Below the pieces are notes generated by a model. The model searched no databases. It saw only the letters and a list, made by a program, of their open reading frames with translations, and was not told where the DNA came from. Position numbers and translations under genes: made by a program. A DNA stretch of 57,218 nt, from contig NZ_JAJOMZ010000005.1 of assembly GCF_024699965.1 (NCBI RefSeq), forward strand, positions 1 through 57,218, read 5' to 3'. Below are positions 1 through 11,119 of the stretch, piece after piece (within the stretch, counting starts at the first letter, position 1; each line of letters opens with the position of its first letter). This stretch comes from Flavobacterium sp. J372 (GTDB lineage: Bacteria; Bacteroidota; Bacteroidia; Flavobacteriales; Flavobacteriaceae).

Positions 1-2305
1 GTGGCATTTGCCACGGCGACACTTTCAGGCCAATGGCGATACCGCAAACGACGGTCACCACGTTACAGCGCATTCCTGATTTTCCCAAAAGGCTTAATAG
101 GCTGAGAGTTCTTTCCGTACAAAAAACTATTTGATGAGGGGCCAAGCAGCATAATGGTTGCCCCTCAATGTCCCCTCAATCGAAGCTACAGAAAATTACC
201 CCACATCGCTATCGTATAATGTTATAACCAATATTGTTGTTCAGGGTGAAATGGATTTTAAAGGCCTTATTTTTACTGATGCGCTTAATATGAAAGCGCC
301 AGCGCTTTTATGCAGCCAAGAGATATTGACCTGGAGGCTTTCCTGGCGGGTAATGATATACTATTGTTTGCTGAAAATGTACCGAGTGGCCATAGAGCGT
401 TTTCGTGAAGCATATACCCGAGCAGTATCCTCAACGGAAACAGGCTTGCTTTTTCGGTGAAGAAGATTTTAGCTTACAGGCTCGGGGGTTGGACTTACAA
501 AATATACTCCTGTTGATACAGCCAACCTGTATGCCGACCTGGATGAATCACACTATGAAGACCTGAATTACAAGCTATACGAAGAAGCTGTGACGGTCTT
601 GAAAAATGATGATGAAATTTTACCGGTACAGCAGGCTTGAAAACGAAAAATTGCTTACGTAAAGCTTGGCGATGATGACGGCAGCCAATATTTGGAAGCA
701 TTTGAGAAAATACGCTGAAGTAACTGAGTGCAGGAAGACAGCCTTCATCTTGTAACGGCAAAACTTAAGGAATTTTCAACTGTGATAATTGGTTTCCATA
801 AAGCTGACGGAGCCTGGAAGAAACATAACTTCAGTGATAAAGAGTTAGTATGGATTGATAGCATCGCTAAAGGCCGGAAAGCCATTCTTACTGTTTTGCC
901 AAGCCGTATACGCTAAATGCCATCAAGAATTATAAGAACTTTAATTCTGTAGTACTGGCCTATCAAAATAATCTTATCGCCCAGACAGTTGCTGCCGAGG
1001 TGATATTCGGGGCTGTTCCCGCTAAAGGTAAACTGCCGGTTTCAATAAGCAATGTATATAAAGTCAATTTTTGGCATGCCTACGCAAACGGTTAACAGGC
1101 TTGGCTTTACAACCCCCGCAATGCCGGGATGGATCCTGCCATACTTACAAAGATTGATATGATTGCTAACCGGGCGATAAATGAAAAATGACACCCGGTA
1201 TGCAGATACTGGCTGCGAGAAACGGAAAGGTATTCTACCAAAAATCATTTGGCTACCATACTTATGACAAAAGAGATATGAAGGTGAAGAGACAGTGACG
1301 TATATGATGTGGCTTCGCTGACAAAGATACTGGCAACACTACCGAACATTATGCAGTTGTATGATAAAGGCCTGCTTAAGCTTGACGATAAACTTGGCAA
1401 CATTTTACCGGAGTTTTGCTAATACAGATAAGAAGAATATTACGGTAAAAAGACATGCTGCTGCATCAGGCACGTTTCCAGCCGTGGATGCCGTTTTACC
1501 AGGAAACACTTGATGCAACAAAACACCCTGATTCGGCCTATTACCGCAAGGTGTACAGCCCCCAATTTCCACATCAGGTAGCCGGAAACCTTTACCTGCG
1601 CGAAGATTATCCTGGTATAATCATAAGCAAAATCGCCCAAAGCAAGCTGCTTCCAAAAGCTGAATATAAATACAGTGACTTTTCATTTATCCTGTTTAAG
1701 GAATATCTGGAAGCAAAAACCGGTAAATCGCTTGACAGGCTTGCTAATGACTCATTCTATAAACCATTAGGGGCGGCTGCCACAACCTATAATCCGCTGC
1801 GTAAGTGGGATATGTTTGAAATGCCTCCCACAGAGGTGGATAACTACTTCCGTTACCAGGTGATCAGGGTTACGTACATGATATGGCCGCAGCAATGCAG
1901 GATGGTGTTGCCGGGCATGCAGGGCTTTTTTCAAACGCTATGGATGTAGCCAAAATAATGCAAATGTACCTGCAGAAGGGTAACTACGGGAATAAGCAGT
2001 ATTTTTCTTCAAAAACATTTGATACATTTAACACATGCTGGGAATGCAAATCAGGTAACAGGCGCGGGCTTGGTTTTGATAAGCCACAGCTTGAAAAATC
2101 AGGGCCAACGTGTGGATGTGTTTCAAAGTCAAGCTTTGGGCATACCGGTTTTACAGGCACTATGGCATGGGCTGACCCGGAGAGCGGAATTGTGTATGTG
2201 TTCCTGAGTAACCGTACCTATCCTGAAGCAGGCGAAAACAAACTATCAAAAGAAAATATTCGAGAAGATATACAACGGGTTCTACAAGAAGCGATTATCA
2301 AGTAG
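1..2305 (+). CDS. Glycoside hydrolase family 3 / serine hydrolase (beta-lactamase-like) fusion, 5'-truncated and frameshifted
   Basis: This is a two-domain envelope enzyme spread over several frames. The first part reads as the GH3 N-acetylglucosaminidase fold: a broken KHFPGHGDT-like motif lies near base 3, and FKGLIFTDALNM near 255-290 contains the Asp that is the nucleophile in the family. The second part is a class-C beta-lactamase/esterase-like domain. It shows SLTK (the SxxK motif, about 1315-1326), the family-like stretch WMPFYQETLDA (about 1485), YKYSDF (about 1665) and GHTGFTGT (about 2140, equivalent to the KTG box). Such GH3-serine hydrolase fusions are known in Bacteroidetes and probably act on cell-wall fragments in the periplasm. 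At least eight frameshifts break it, and the true start lies before the window. Sequencing error is more likely than gene decay, because the motifs are well conserved between breaks. Confidence 0.8.
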
Positions 2306-2376
2306 CCAGCCGTTGGGCACAAGCTAATACATGAGTAGAATTTGTGCTTCAAAATATAAAGATTAAAAGAAAAATT

Positions 2377-2835
2377 ATGCAATACCTTGACGCTAAAAAC
2401 GCTGATGAATATTTTGAAGCTATTCCTGAAGAAAGAAGGGCGGCTATGAAAAAACTGCGGGAAGTAATAGTAAAAAATCTACCAGAGGGCTTTAGCGAGC
2501 ATGGGGTATGGCATGCTGGGCTGGGGCGTACCACATTCAATCTATCCGGCAGGTTATCATTGCGACCCAAAGCAGCCGTTGCCTTTTTTGGGCATAGCAT
2601 CTCAAAAGAATTTTTATTGCACTGTACCACATGGGCATTTATGCCGACAAAGACCTTCATGATTGGTTTGTAGGAGAGATATCCAAAATATGTGAAGACT
2701 AAGCTTGATATGGGTAAGAGCTGTATCCGCTTTAAAAAGCCGGAGAGTATTCCGTTTGACCTTATAGGCGAACTTGTTACCAAAATGACTGTACAGCAGT
2801 GGATAGACCGATATGAAGCTAACCTGAAACGCTGA
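2377..2835 (+). CDS. DUF1801 domain protein (frameshifted)
   Basis: The gene begins MQYLDAKNADEYFEAIPEER and reads through the DUF1801 pattern of paired helices and a small beta sheet (NLPEGFSEHG, then HMGIYADKDLHDWF in another frame, then CIRFKKPESIPFDLIGEL). The end is QWIDRYEANLKR followed by TGA at 2833. Length is about 150 residues, normal for the family. Two or three single-base shifts occur near 2625-2710. DUF1801 proteins are small cytosolic proteins of unsettled role, sometimes likened to YdhG. It stands between the GH3 fusion and bshA with its own downstream hairpin, so it may be a single-gene unit. Confidence 0.75.
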
Positions 2836-2869
2836 TGATGTAGCTGGCAAGCATTCGTTAATTATACAC

Positions 2870-2892
2870 AAAACAGGTTGAGGCCTGTTTTT
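2870..2892. terminator. Rho-independent terminator hairpin
   Basis: A stem AAACAGG / CCTGTTT encloses a six-base loop and is followed by a T run. It sits just after the DUF1801 gene and 30 bases before bshA. Confidence 0.65.
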
Positions 2893-2921
2893 TATGTAAT
2901 TTCGTACTTTAATGTTTCCTG

Positions 2922-4061
2922 ATGAAAATAGCTATTGTATGCTACCCAACCTTTGGAGGAAGCGGGGTAGTAGCAACAGAACTGGGCCTTGAGCTGGCAC
3001 GCCGTGGCCACGAAATACATTTTATAACCTACAGCCAGCCGGTTCGCCTTGCGCTGCTTAACCCAAATGTGCATTACCACGAAGTGCATGTGCCTGAATA
3101 TCCGCTGTTTCATTACCAGCCCTACGAACTGGCACTATCAAGCAAACTGGTAGATATGGTCAAGCTCCATAACATTGAACTGCTGCATGTGCACTATGCT
3201 ATTCCGCATGCTTACGCGGGCTACATGGCCAAGAAAATGCTGAAAGAGCAGGGTATAAGGATACCAATGGTAACAACGCTTCACGGCACGGATATCACAC
3301 TGGTGGGCAACCATCCGTTTTATAAACCTGCAGTAAGCTTCAGTATCAATCACAGTGATGTTGTAACCTCGGTATCGCAAAACCTTAAAGATGAAACGTA
3401 TAGGTTGTTTGACATTAAGCGTGATATTGTTGTAATCCCTAACTTCATTGAGATTAACAAGAATAAAGTTGATGAAACTTCTGCATGTCATAGAGGGCTT
3501 ATGGCAACCGATAAGCAAAAGATTATAACACATATAAGCAACTTCAGGAAAGTAAAACGCATTCCTGACGTAGTGAAGATATTCAACGAGATACAAAAAG
3601 TTATGCCTGCCAAACTTATGATGGTAGGTGACGGGCCCGAACGTGCAGCCGCTGAGAAGCTTTGCAGTGAATTAGGAATTTCTGACAAAGTAATTTTCTT
3701 TGGTAACAGCAGCGAGATAGACCAGATTTTATGCTATAGTGACCTGTTCCTGTTACCGTCTGAAACAGAAAGTTTCGGGCTTGCTGCGCTTGAGGCTATG
3801 GCTTGTGGAGTACCTGTAATTTCTAGCAATTCCGGTGGTTTGCCTGAAGTAAATAAGGACGGGTACTCGGGCTATATGGCTGATGTAGGCGATGTTGAGA
3901 GTATGGCAAAAAAAGCGATAGCTATACTTGAAGATGACAACAGGCTGTATGAATTTAAGTCTAATGCTTTAAAAGTAGCGCAGGAGTTTGATATAAAGAA
4001 TATTTTACCAATGTACGAACAGCTTTACCGCAAAGCCCTAAAACAACAACAGCACGCATGA
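2922..4061 (+). CDS. bshA: N-acetyl-alpha-D-glucosaminyl L-malate synthase BshA
   Basis: This GT4-family glycosyltransferase joins UDP-GlcNAc and L-malate, the first step of bacillithiol synthesis. The frame is intact at 379 residues, the usual length. Diagnostic stretches are MKIAIVCYPTFGGSGVV (glycine-rich N-terminal loop), HVHYAIPHAYAGYMAKK, TTLHGTDITLVG and, in the C-terminal nucleotide-sugar domain, LLPSETESFGLAALEAMACG with the E-x7-E motif. The family is well separated from other GT4 enzymes by these motifs, so the assignment is firm. The stop codon overlaps the start of the next gene by four bases (ATGA), which implies translational coupling. No bshB or bshC was seen in this window. 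Confidence 0.96.
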   Translation: MKIAIVCYPTFGGSGVVATELGLELARRGHEIHFITYSQPVRLALLNPNVHYHEVHVPEYPLFHYQPYELALSSKLVDMVKLHNIELLHVHYAIPHAYAGYMAKKMLKEQGIRIPMVTTLHGTDITLVGNHPFYKPAVSFSINHSDVVTSVSQNLKDETYRLFDIKRDIVVIPNFIEINKNKVDETSACHRGLMATDKQKIITHISNFRKVKRIPDVVKIFNEIQKVMPAKLMMVGDGPERAAAEKLCSELGISDKVIFFGNSSEIDQILCYSDLFLLPSETESFGLAALEAMACGVPVISSNSGGLPEVNKDGYSGYMADVGDVESMAKKAIAILEDDNRLYEFKSNALKVAQEFDIKNILPMYEQLYRKALKQQQHA

Positions 4062-4502
4062 AAAACTTAGTTATAGCATTTACTGTAATTTTATTTGCTG
4101 CCTGCAATGCAGGTAAAGATTCTAAAACAAAAGATAATCAGGCAGATAAGTCTGCAGCATCATCTATTAGCTATGAAATTCTGAAGCAGGAAGAATACGG
4201 TGGCAGGGAAATTGAGGGTAATGTAGTTGTGAAAACCCAGGCTGAACTCAATAGTTTATACAGCCAACTTGGAATTGGCACTGCGCCTGTAGTTGACTTT
4301 TCAAAACAGGCTGTCATAGCATTGTTTATGGGACAAAAGAACAGCGGTGGCTATAGTATCGGTATTGAAAATGTTACAGACGATGGCAAAAGTGTAACAG
4401 TTACAATAAAAGAAATCGCCTGAAGGTATGGCAACAATGGCGCTATCTCAGCCTTACTGTATTGCATCAATTACTACAACCAAATCTATAAATTTTAAAT
4501 AA
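4058..4502 (+). CDS. PrcB-like lipoprotein
   Basis: The protein starts MKNLVIAFTVILFAACNAG, a lipoprotein signal peptide with lipobox FAAC, so it should be a lipid-anchored envelope protein. The body resembles the PrcB C-terminal domain: EILKQEEYGGREIEGNVV, then FSKQAVIALFMGQKNSGGYS, then MATMALSQPYCI. The FMGQKNSGGYS signature is typical of this domain. A one-base deletion near 4422 shifts the last 26 codons, and the repaired end is at 4502. It overlaps bshA by four bases. In oral spirochaetes PrcB is a protease-complex subunit; the role in Bacteroidetes is unknown, so only the domain is claimed. Confidence 0.75.
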
Positions 4503-5322
4503 TTATTTGATATCCAGTTCGGTATAAACCGGCAGGTGATCGCTTGGATACCTGCAATGGTCTGAATCGCTTAGAACGGCATATTTGTTTACTGTTACAT
4601 TTGGAGACGTAAAAATGTAATCTATCCTCGTAATAACGGGTTTATCGAATTTAAAAGCATTAAATGTGCCTTCAGGCCCGTGCTTTTGCAACGCATGTAG
4701 TTTAGAATCATGCAGTTGTGCCGACAATAGTTTAATACTTTCGGCAGAATCTTCAAGATTAAAATCGCCCGTGAGAATAATTGAGTAGTTTTTAGTATTT
4801 ACTGCGTTTATTTTATTGATAATCAACTTTGTACTTTCAATTCGTGCTAATTCTCCAACATGGTCAAAATGTGTGTTGAAAACCCAAATCCTCTTTTTTG
4901 TCCTGATATTTTCCAACAAACCATAGGTACAAATACGATTATAAGCAGCATCCCATCCTTTTGAAGGAACATCGGGAGTAGGTGATAACCAAAATGTTTT
5001 CTGCTGTACCAGCTTGTACTTGAGCTTATTATAGAAGATAGCCGAGTACTCACCACTACCATTGCCATCGCGGCCTTCGCCAATGTAATTATATCCGGTT
5101 AATTTATCTGCTAAAAACTGCATCTGGTTCGGCAGGGGCTTCCTGAACTCCCATAAAATCAGGCTCATAGAACAAAATTTGGCTTGCCATCATATCCTTC
5201 CTGTTGTCCCAGCGATTTTCACCATCGCTTACCAAATCAAGCCGGATATTATATGTCATTACCTTTACCTGTGAGTATAAGGCAAACGATATCAATGATA
5301 TAGCAACAAAGAGAGCCCGCAT
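4503..5322 (-). CDS. Endonuclease/exonuclease/phosphatase family protein, secreted
   Basis: This metal-dependent EEP-fold phosphodiesterase is read from two frames joined near 5120-5165. The N-terminus MRALFVAISLISFALYSQ is a signal peptide. Fold motifs follow in order: KVMTYNIRLD (Asn of the metal site), DFMGVQEA (catalytic Glu), WVFNTHFDHVG, ILTGDFNLED (the Asp-Asn pair) and DHLPVY with the terminal Asp-His. All active-site residues are present, so an active enzyme is expected. About 272 residues is normal. Its start is only two bases from the stop of the upstream gene at 5325, so the two form one unit. The substrate cannot be told from sequence. Confidence 0.85.
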
Positions 5323-5324
5323 AA

Positions 5325-5849
5325 TTACGGGATTGATGTTAGCCCGTAAAACCTGAATTTGCCACCTACTTTCACAAATCTAAAGCTATGGCTCGTGCCT
5401 TTATGAACTTTTGAGAACTCGCCCGGGTAGTATGTTTCAACCCATACTTCGTACAGCTTCAGGTCTTTAGGGTAATCTTTAGGCATTACTTTGGGCTTGA
5501 AACCTTTTAAGGTTATAGAGCTGAATGAGTAACCTTTTTTGCCATGGCCTTGTATACCGGCGACTCAGTAAACTTTTGGCCTATTACCGCAAAAAAGAAT
5601 TCGGCGGGTACAAACATAGTGCCGTCAGCAGCTACGTCCATAAGCGCCAACACAGTCAACGCAATCAACTTCTTTCAGGCTGAGGCTAAGAAATTTAGCT
5701 TTGTCGCCTTTAACTAAAGCATCAACTAACTGAACGAAGTTTTTGTCAAGTTCATCCCAGTCATTTGGTGACTGTTTTTTTACAGCTGGCTTTTGTGCAA
5801 ATGCTATCTGGAAGCAAAAAAGTGCAAGCAGCAATCCTAATTTTTTCAT
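5325..5849 (-). CDS. Secreted protein of unknown function
   Basis: The protein begins MKKLGLLLALFCFQIAFAQ, a clear signal peptide cut after AFA. The mature part is about 155 residues and contains KEVDCVDCVG, a CxxC pair that could bind metal or form a disulfide. It continues in other frames through FVPAEFFFAVIGQKF and YEVWVETYFPGEFSKVHKG to KFRFYGLTSIP and a stop at 5325. Two or three frameshifts lie between 5540 and 5650. No known domain was recognised. It is the first gene of a two-gene unit with the secreted nuclease-fold protein, which suggests joint export and perhaps joint function. Confidence 0.7.
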
Positions 5850-6171
5850 GAGGTAAAATTACTAAAATCCTTCAACGTATTTTCAGGCCATAAATTTTAT
5901 TGCACTATTGTTTTTGCGAGTGCAGCAATTAACAAATAATTAGTAGTCTGAATTACTAGTTTTCTGTAAGATTTATTTTCTCATGCAAAAGGCAATTTAG
6001 TCTTAATTAAATAATTGAAAAACAAGTATTTGTATTTCGAGTTAAATAAAATCGATGAACTGCACTTTTTTGAAAGGGTTTTGTAACAATGATGTTGAAA
6101 AGGCATCGTAATTTTGCAAAAGATTTTTGAACCAAAATCGTTCTTTGACATCACGGCAAGTTTTGCAGAAA
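5850..6171. other. Gap without recognisable gene
   Basis: About 320 bases, AT-rich. All frames carry closely spaced stops, and no recognisable protein, tRNA or convincing hairpin was found. It separates the S41 peptidase gene from the secreted-protein unit and presumably holds the promoter of the latter. Confidence 0.5.
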
Positions 6172-7368
6172 CTATCTGGCGAGTGATAGAGCTTTCGCAA
6201 AAGTTTCTGAAGAATTGGCTGTGATATATTTTGGCATAAAATCTTCTCGTGGCGTATCATTAACATGGTACATGCCTTCGATGGGAATCTGGTAACCGAT
6301 GTTTGTGTTTTTCATCCGGTAGGTGTAAATTGCCCCAAGCAGACCCGCCATTTTCGTACCCGTTATTTTTGCGCGTCTCATGGCGTCAAACCCAATTACC
6401 ATGCCTTCGCCCATGCTGCCCGTCCAATGGCCTGCCATCACTACAAGTTTTCCTGTGTAGTTTGTTTTCTCGGCGATACAAATTCAACCCAGCTGCGTAC
6501 AGTGCCATATTGCTTTTCGTTGATTACATGCTTCTGGTAAGGCAATGGGCTGCAGGTAAACCTGCCCATTATACCTCGCGCCACAGTAGTATTGCCACCG
6601 CCGGGAGTATCGGTAAGGTTAAGTATTATAGATTTTGTTTTTATAAGATCGTCCAGCGCTTTATCAAATTCAGCAATAACATCGGTATTACCCAGGCTGT
6701 TATTTATTTTTAATATAGCCTATGTTGCCCGGCAGTAATTTGTAGTCAAGAAGTTTTTCCGGCCTTACAGGTTTATGCGCATCAGGATAGTATATTTTTT
6801 CAATACCATTTTCTATGAGTGTAATTTCACGCTGTGTATCATGCGTGCCTGCCATCAGCATATTTAAAGCATAAGAATACATGCTTTCATTATAAGATGT
6901 TATATATTTTGGGAGAAAGCGCTTTAGCTCCTCACCAACAGCTTTACCATTAAACTTCAGTAACTGCATTCCCGGTTTCAGTCCGCATGCTTCAGCGCCG
7001 GATTGTGGTTTTACATCTGCAATGAAGTAATAGTTACCCCGCTTTTCTGCAAACAGGTCGTTACCTGAGGGAATTATCCTGTTTGATGATGGCAGATTGG
7101 TTGTAAGTGAAACATGCCCGTTATGAAACTCCTGCAGCACCTGCTCAAGAAAGGTTATAAATTGTGCGTCGTCTTTGATAGCAGCAGCCTGTGGCTGATA
7201 TATATCTTTAACCTTTGCCCAGTCAATGTGTTGCTTTTCAAAATAGGCATAGTTGTCGTTATAGTCATTCCACAGTTCAAGGAAATCCTGCTCATATCTT
7301 GTTTGAGATAAAGCGCTTATTCCTAAAAGGGTACAAAAAATTACAATGTACTTGCCAAAATATTTCAT
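6172..7368 (-). CDS. S41 family (tail-specific/C-terminal processing) peptidase
   Basis: An exported serine peptidase. The start at 7368 is chosen because it gives the signal peptide MKYFGKYIVIFCTLLGISALSQ; the longer frame to 7386 would run over the promoter. A PDZ-like segment follows (VKPQSGAEACGLKPGMQLLK), then PGNIGYIKNK at the start of the catalytic domain. After two or more frameshifts between 6500 and 6720 comes GHWTGSMGEGM, which holds the catalytic Ser. The end is SETFAKALSLAR. About 395 residues fits secreted S41 enzymes of Bacteroidetes. It stands alone on the minus strand. Confidence 0.82.
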
Positions 7369-7373
7369 AAGAG

Positions 7374-7381
7374 CAAATATA
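7374..7381 (-). promoter_or_regulatory. Flavobacterial -7 promoter element abutting the S41 start codon
   Basis: On the minus strand this reads TATATTTG, an exact match to the Bacteroidetes -7 consensus TAnnTTTG. Only five bases separate it from the ATG at 7368, so transcription should start at or beside the start codon. Confidence 0.55.
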
Positions 7382-7508
7382 TACATTAGAAAGAATACAT
7401 TTCATTGATATATACTCCTGACAATATAGCCAACGTATTGTTAGAAAATATTCATCGATTATTTTCGTATTTTGTCGATATCACTTTTTCTATATAAGAA
7501 TATAATCT

Positions 7509-7516
7509 TATATTTG
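7509..7516 (+). promoter_or_regulatory. Flavobacterial -7 promoter element
   Basis: TATATTTG matches TAnnTTTG and lies 57 bases upstream of the glycine-rich lipoprotein gene. No clear -33 TTG was found at the usual distance. Confidence 0.5.
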
Positions 7517-7573
7517 CATTATCAAATTGGCCAGTTTGAAATAATACTTCGTTTTATTTAAAATCAATTCACA

Positions 7574-8005
7574 ATGAAAACTTTTAAAAAGTAGATTTTT
7601 TACAATTATTGGATTATTCGTATTGGCAGTGGGTATATATTCTTGCTCTGAGCATGAAAGTGTACAGGTGCAGGATTCTCATGCTGTAATGCTGAAAATC
7701 TTAAGGCATTCAATAATGACTTCATTACAAAACATCCTCAAAGCGCTGCAAATAAAGAGGCGGGTTTTGGGGTAAAGGTGTTGCAGGTAGCAGCTGTTGC
7801 AACAGGAGACCTTTCAGGTGCTGCAGCAGGTGTATGGGGAGTTCAGAAACTGGCAATTGCTGCAGGTGCGGCAACCAGCGGTACAGGTTATGCAGTGGTT
7901 TCTGCTGCGGGAGCTGTTGTTGGTGCGGCCGGTGGGTCATACATGGCTTATTGTACAGTGAAACCAAGAGCGTGTGCAAATAACGGGGAGGTATGCCTGA
8001 ACTAA
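7574..8005 (+). CDS. Small glycine/alanine-rich lipoprotein of unknown function
   Basis: After correcting one early frameshift (about 7600) and one near 7690, the protein is about 143 residues. The N-terminus is MKTFKK followed by TIIGLFVLAVGIYSC, a lipoprotein signal with lipobox ending at Cys. A polar stretch with FNNDFITKHPQSAANKE leads to a long Gly/Ala-rich hydrophobic core (about 7800-7960) with glycine-zipper spacing, including GDLSGAAAGVWG and SAAGAVVGAAGGSYM. It ends with three cysteines in AYCTVKPRACANNGEVC. The core recalls pore-forming or bacteriocin-like peptides, but this is inference from composition only. A partner gene follows within 10 bases. Confidence 0.65.
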
Positions 8006-8011
8006 TTGAAT

Positions 8012-8550
8012 ATGAAGGAGGTATGATATTAATTTTTTTCCGAAATTACAAACCCAAAATTTGTAAACCTTAATGAGTTAGGATATCTGCACAGTAGCAT
8101 CCTTGAAGAGTCATATTATGGTGGTATAAGCCAAAGACTGGTTAACGGCAAAATCTATCAGTGGAGACTTCATATCTTTTGAAAACAGCCAGTGAAGATG
8201 ATAGTAAATCATTAATGAATACACTCTTCCAGTCGAAATGAACTGGCAAATGTTAAGAGCGGTATAAGCTTACTTCAATGCAATTGGTAAAATATTCTCA
8301 GGACGATAAATTTGATTACAAGGTTTTATTACCAGAAGCCTGTAATGATCAATTGATTCATCAAAACCTTTATGATGTAGATTTATTCTTAAATGTTTAC
8401 AATAAGGCTATCATTTGAAGATTTTGAAACTATCATTAAATTTTGTATTGCGCGAAATTGAAGAATTCGATCTGAATGATACGGAAAAAAAGGCGCTTTT
8501 TAGCTGCATTTTCAGTTGCTGCAAAAAACCCATATTTCTGGACTGAATAG
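8012..8550 (+). CDS. Unknown protein, partner of the glycine-rich lipoprotein (frameshifted)
   Basis: Several frames join into a protein of about 175 residues. Readable parts are TNPKFVNLNELGYLHSSILEE, SQRLVNGKIYQW, LSFEDFETIIKF and, at the end, a helix-rich tail finishing KNPYFWTE before TAG at 8548. No known family was recognised. It has no signal peptide that can be seen and is mostly helical and acidic, so it is probably cytosolic. It begins just after the lipoprotein stop, so co-transcription is likely. The exact start is uncertain: ATG at 8012 or 8023. A strong terminator follows at 8575. Confidence 0.55.
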
Positions 8551-8574
8551 TTTTTAAATTTATCTGATATGATG

Positions 8575-8598
8575 AAAGGGCTGCTTAGGCAGCCCTTT
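8575..8598. terminator. Bidirectional rho-independent terminator
   Basis: A perfect ten-base stem AAAGGGCTGC / GCAGCCCTTT has a four-base TTAG loop and flanking A and T tracts. It serves the convergent unknown gene (+) and DEAD-box gene (-). Confidence 0.85.
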
Positions 8599-8620
8599 CT
8601 AATCTCAATCACGCTGCCAG

Positions 8621-9877
<1,257 letters not shown>

Positions 9878-9934
9878 CTAATCGTTTCTAAATAAGGCGC
9901 AGCATAAGTATTGCGGCCCGGCAAAGATACGCTT

Positions 9935-11018
9935 TTAATATTTAGCGGAATTTTGAGCAGATTCGTCAGTTATTGCAGCATTGTTTACTAATGATGTCTT
10001 TGCCTTCATAAAATCAGTTACAAGATAAGCAATGAGTTTTCCTGTAAGATGGCTGTTGGCAGCGTTATCAAGGCTTGGTGCGCCTTCGCGTATGTGCAGG
10101 TATGCCGCATTTTCTGTTTCCCGAAGAAGTAAACAAACTGCCTTGCCCTTTCAGCGCTAAAGCCTGAAGGTGTCATGGCACTGCTGGCCACGTTTACAAT
10201 CGCATCAAGGTCAAGCTCAACTACCGTATCGTTCATCATTTATAAACTCAAGGGCGTTGTGCATTTCGGCAGTGAAACCTTTTCACGCGTTACGGCAATC
10301 TGTTCGTAGGTATTGTATTTAACGCGGCCCTCGGTTTTCTTAATGGTTTCCATTACACCTTTGCCGCAATAATTTTCATGCAGCCCGAAGATAAAGTATT
10401 TCCTTAGGAAGCCTTCTTCATAAGCGTAGCTGAAACCGTTACCGCTGTGGCGCCCTTCAAGCAAGCGGAAGTCGGTATGCGCATCAAAATTAACAGCATT
10501 TACAGGGCGGCCTTTGCCAGCGCTGTACCTTTAATATTACCGTAGGCATTGTTGTGGCCACCGCCTATAATGATGGGTGTTTTCTTTGCACGCACAATAA
10601 GGGTTATTATGTGCGATACCTCTTTATCAAGCTGCTCTACAAGGGCCGAAAGCTTTTTACGGTCTGCTTTTTCGTTAGGGTCAAGGCCTTCAGCCTGCTG
10701 CAGGGCTTCGGCAGTATCTACACAGCCGAGTATTAACAGCCTTCCGGCTTTAAAAAATTTGTTATGTTGTAGGTTTACTATGCTTTTCAGAGCGCCTTCC
10801 CAGGCTGTTGCAGTGCCGGGACGGCCATAATTGGCACGTACGCCTACATCTTCGGGTATTCCTAATAATACAAATTCAGCATCGGTTGCAGCAAGCCCTT
10901 CTTCAATGGTAATACCCGGTGGCAGCACTTGTATACGCTCACCATATTTAATCTCGCCGCTGCGCTCGGCAGTATACTTCAATAGGCTGTTTTCTGTGAA
11001 CCTTACTATATTTTCCAT
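9935..11018 (-). CDS. Arginase-family (formimidoylglutamase-like) ureohydrolase
   Basis: A metal-dependent hydrolase of the arginase/agmatinase/formimidoylglutamase fold. Motifs in order: LLGIPEDVGVRANYGRPG near the N-terminus, IIIGGGHNNAYGNIKG (first metal His), VNFDAHTDFR (metal Asp-His-Asp, 10,475-10,505) and VELDLDAI (10,200-10,220; equivalent to the SxDxDxxDP motif). The final Asp-Pro seems replaced by Val-Asn, as in divergent flavobacterial members. It ends DESAQNSAKY. About 360 residues, three frameshifts. No hut genes lie nearby, so formimidoylglutamase activity is a guess from family resemblance. Minus-strand promoter TATTTTTG is at 11,036-11,043. Confidence 0.75.
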
Positions 11019-11095
11019 GGCAATTTTGTGGTAACCAAAAATACTATTTTAGTTTAATTTTCGTTAAAAAGATAAAGGCAAAATGTAAAAAGCCA

Positions 11096-11103
11096 TAAAT
11101 TTG
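11096..11103 (+). promoter_or_regulatory. Flavobacterial -7 promoter element
   Basis: TAAATTTG matches TAnnTTTG 17 bases before the start of the coiled-coil protein gene. Confidence 0.6.
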
Positions 11104-11119
11104 AAAAAAACTTACAACA

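Noticed and set aside
5850..6171. A small minus-strand gene before the S41 stop
   Set aside because: The frame runs without a start or any recognised motif, and its codons do not resemble those of the neighbouring genes.
7725..7979. Minus-strand Gln/Leu/Pro-rich frame
   Set aside because: It is the reverse of the Gly/Ala-rich lipoprotein core. Its repetitive composition comes from GCA/GGT codons and is not a real protein.
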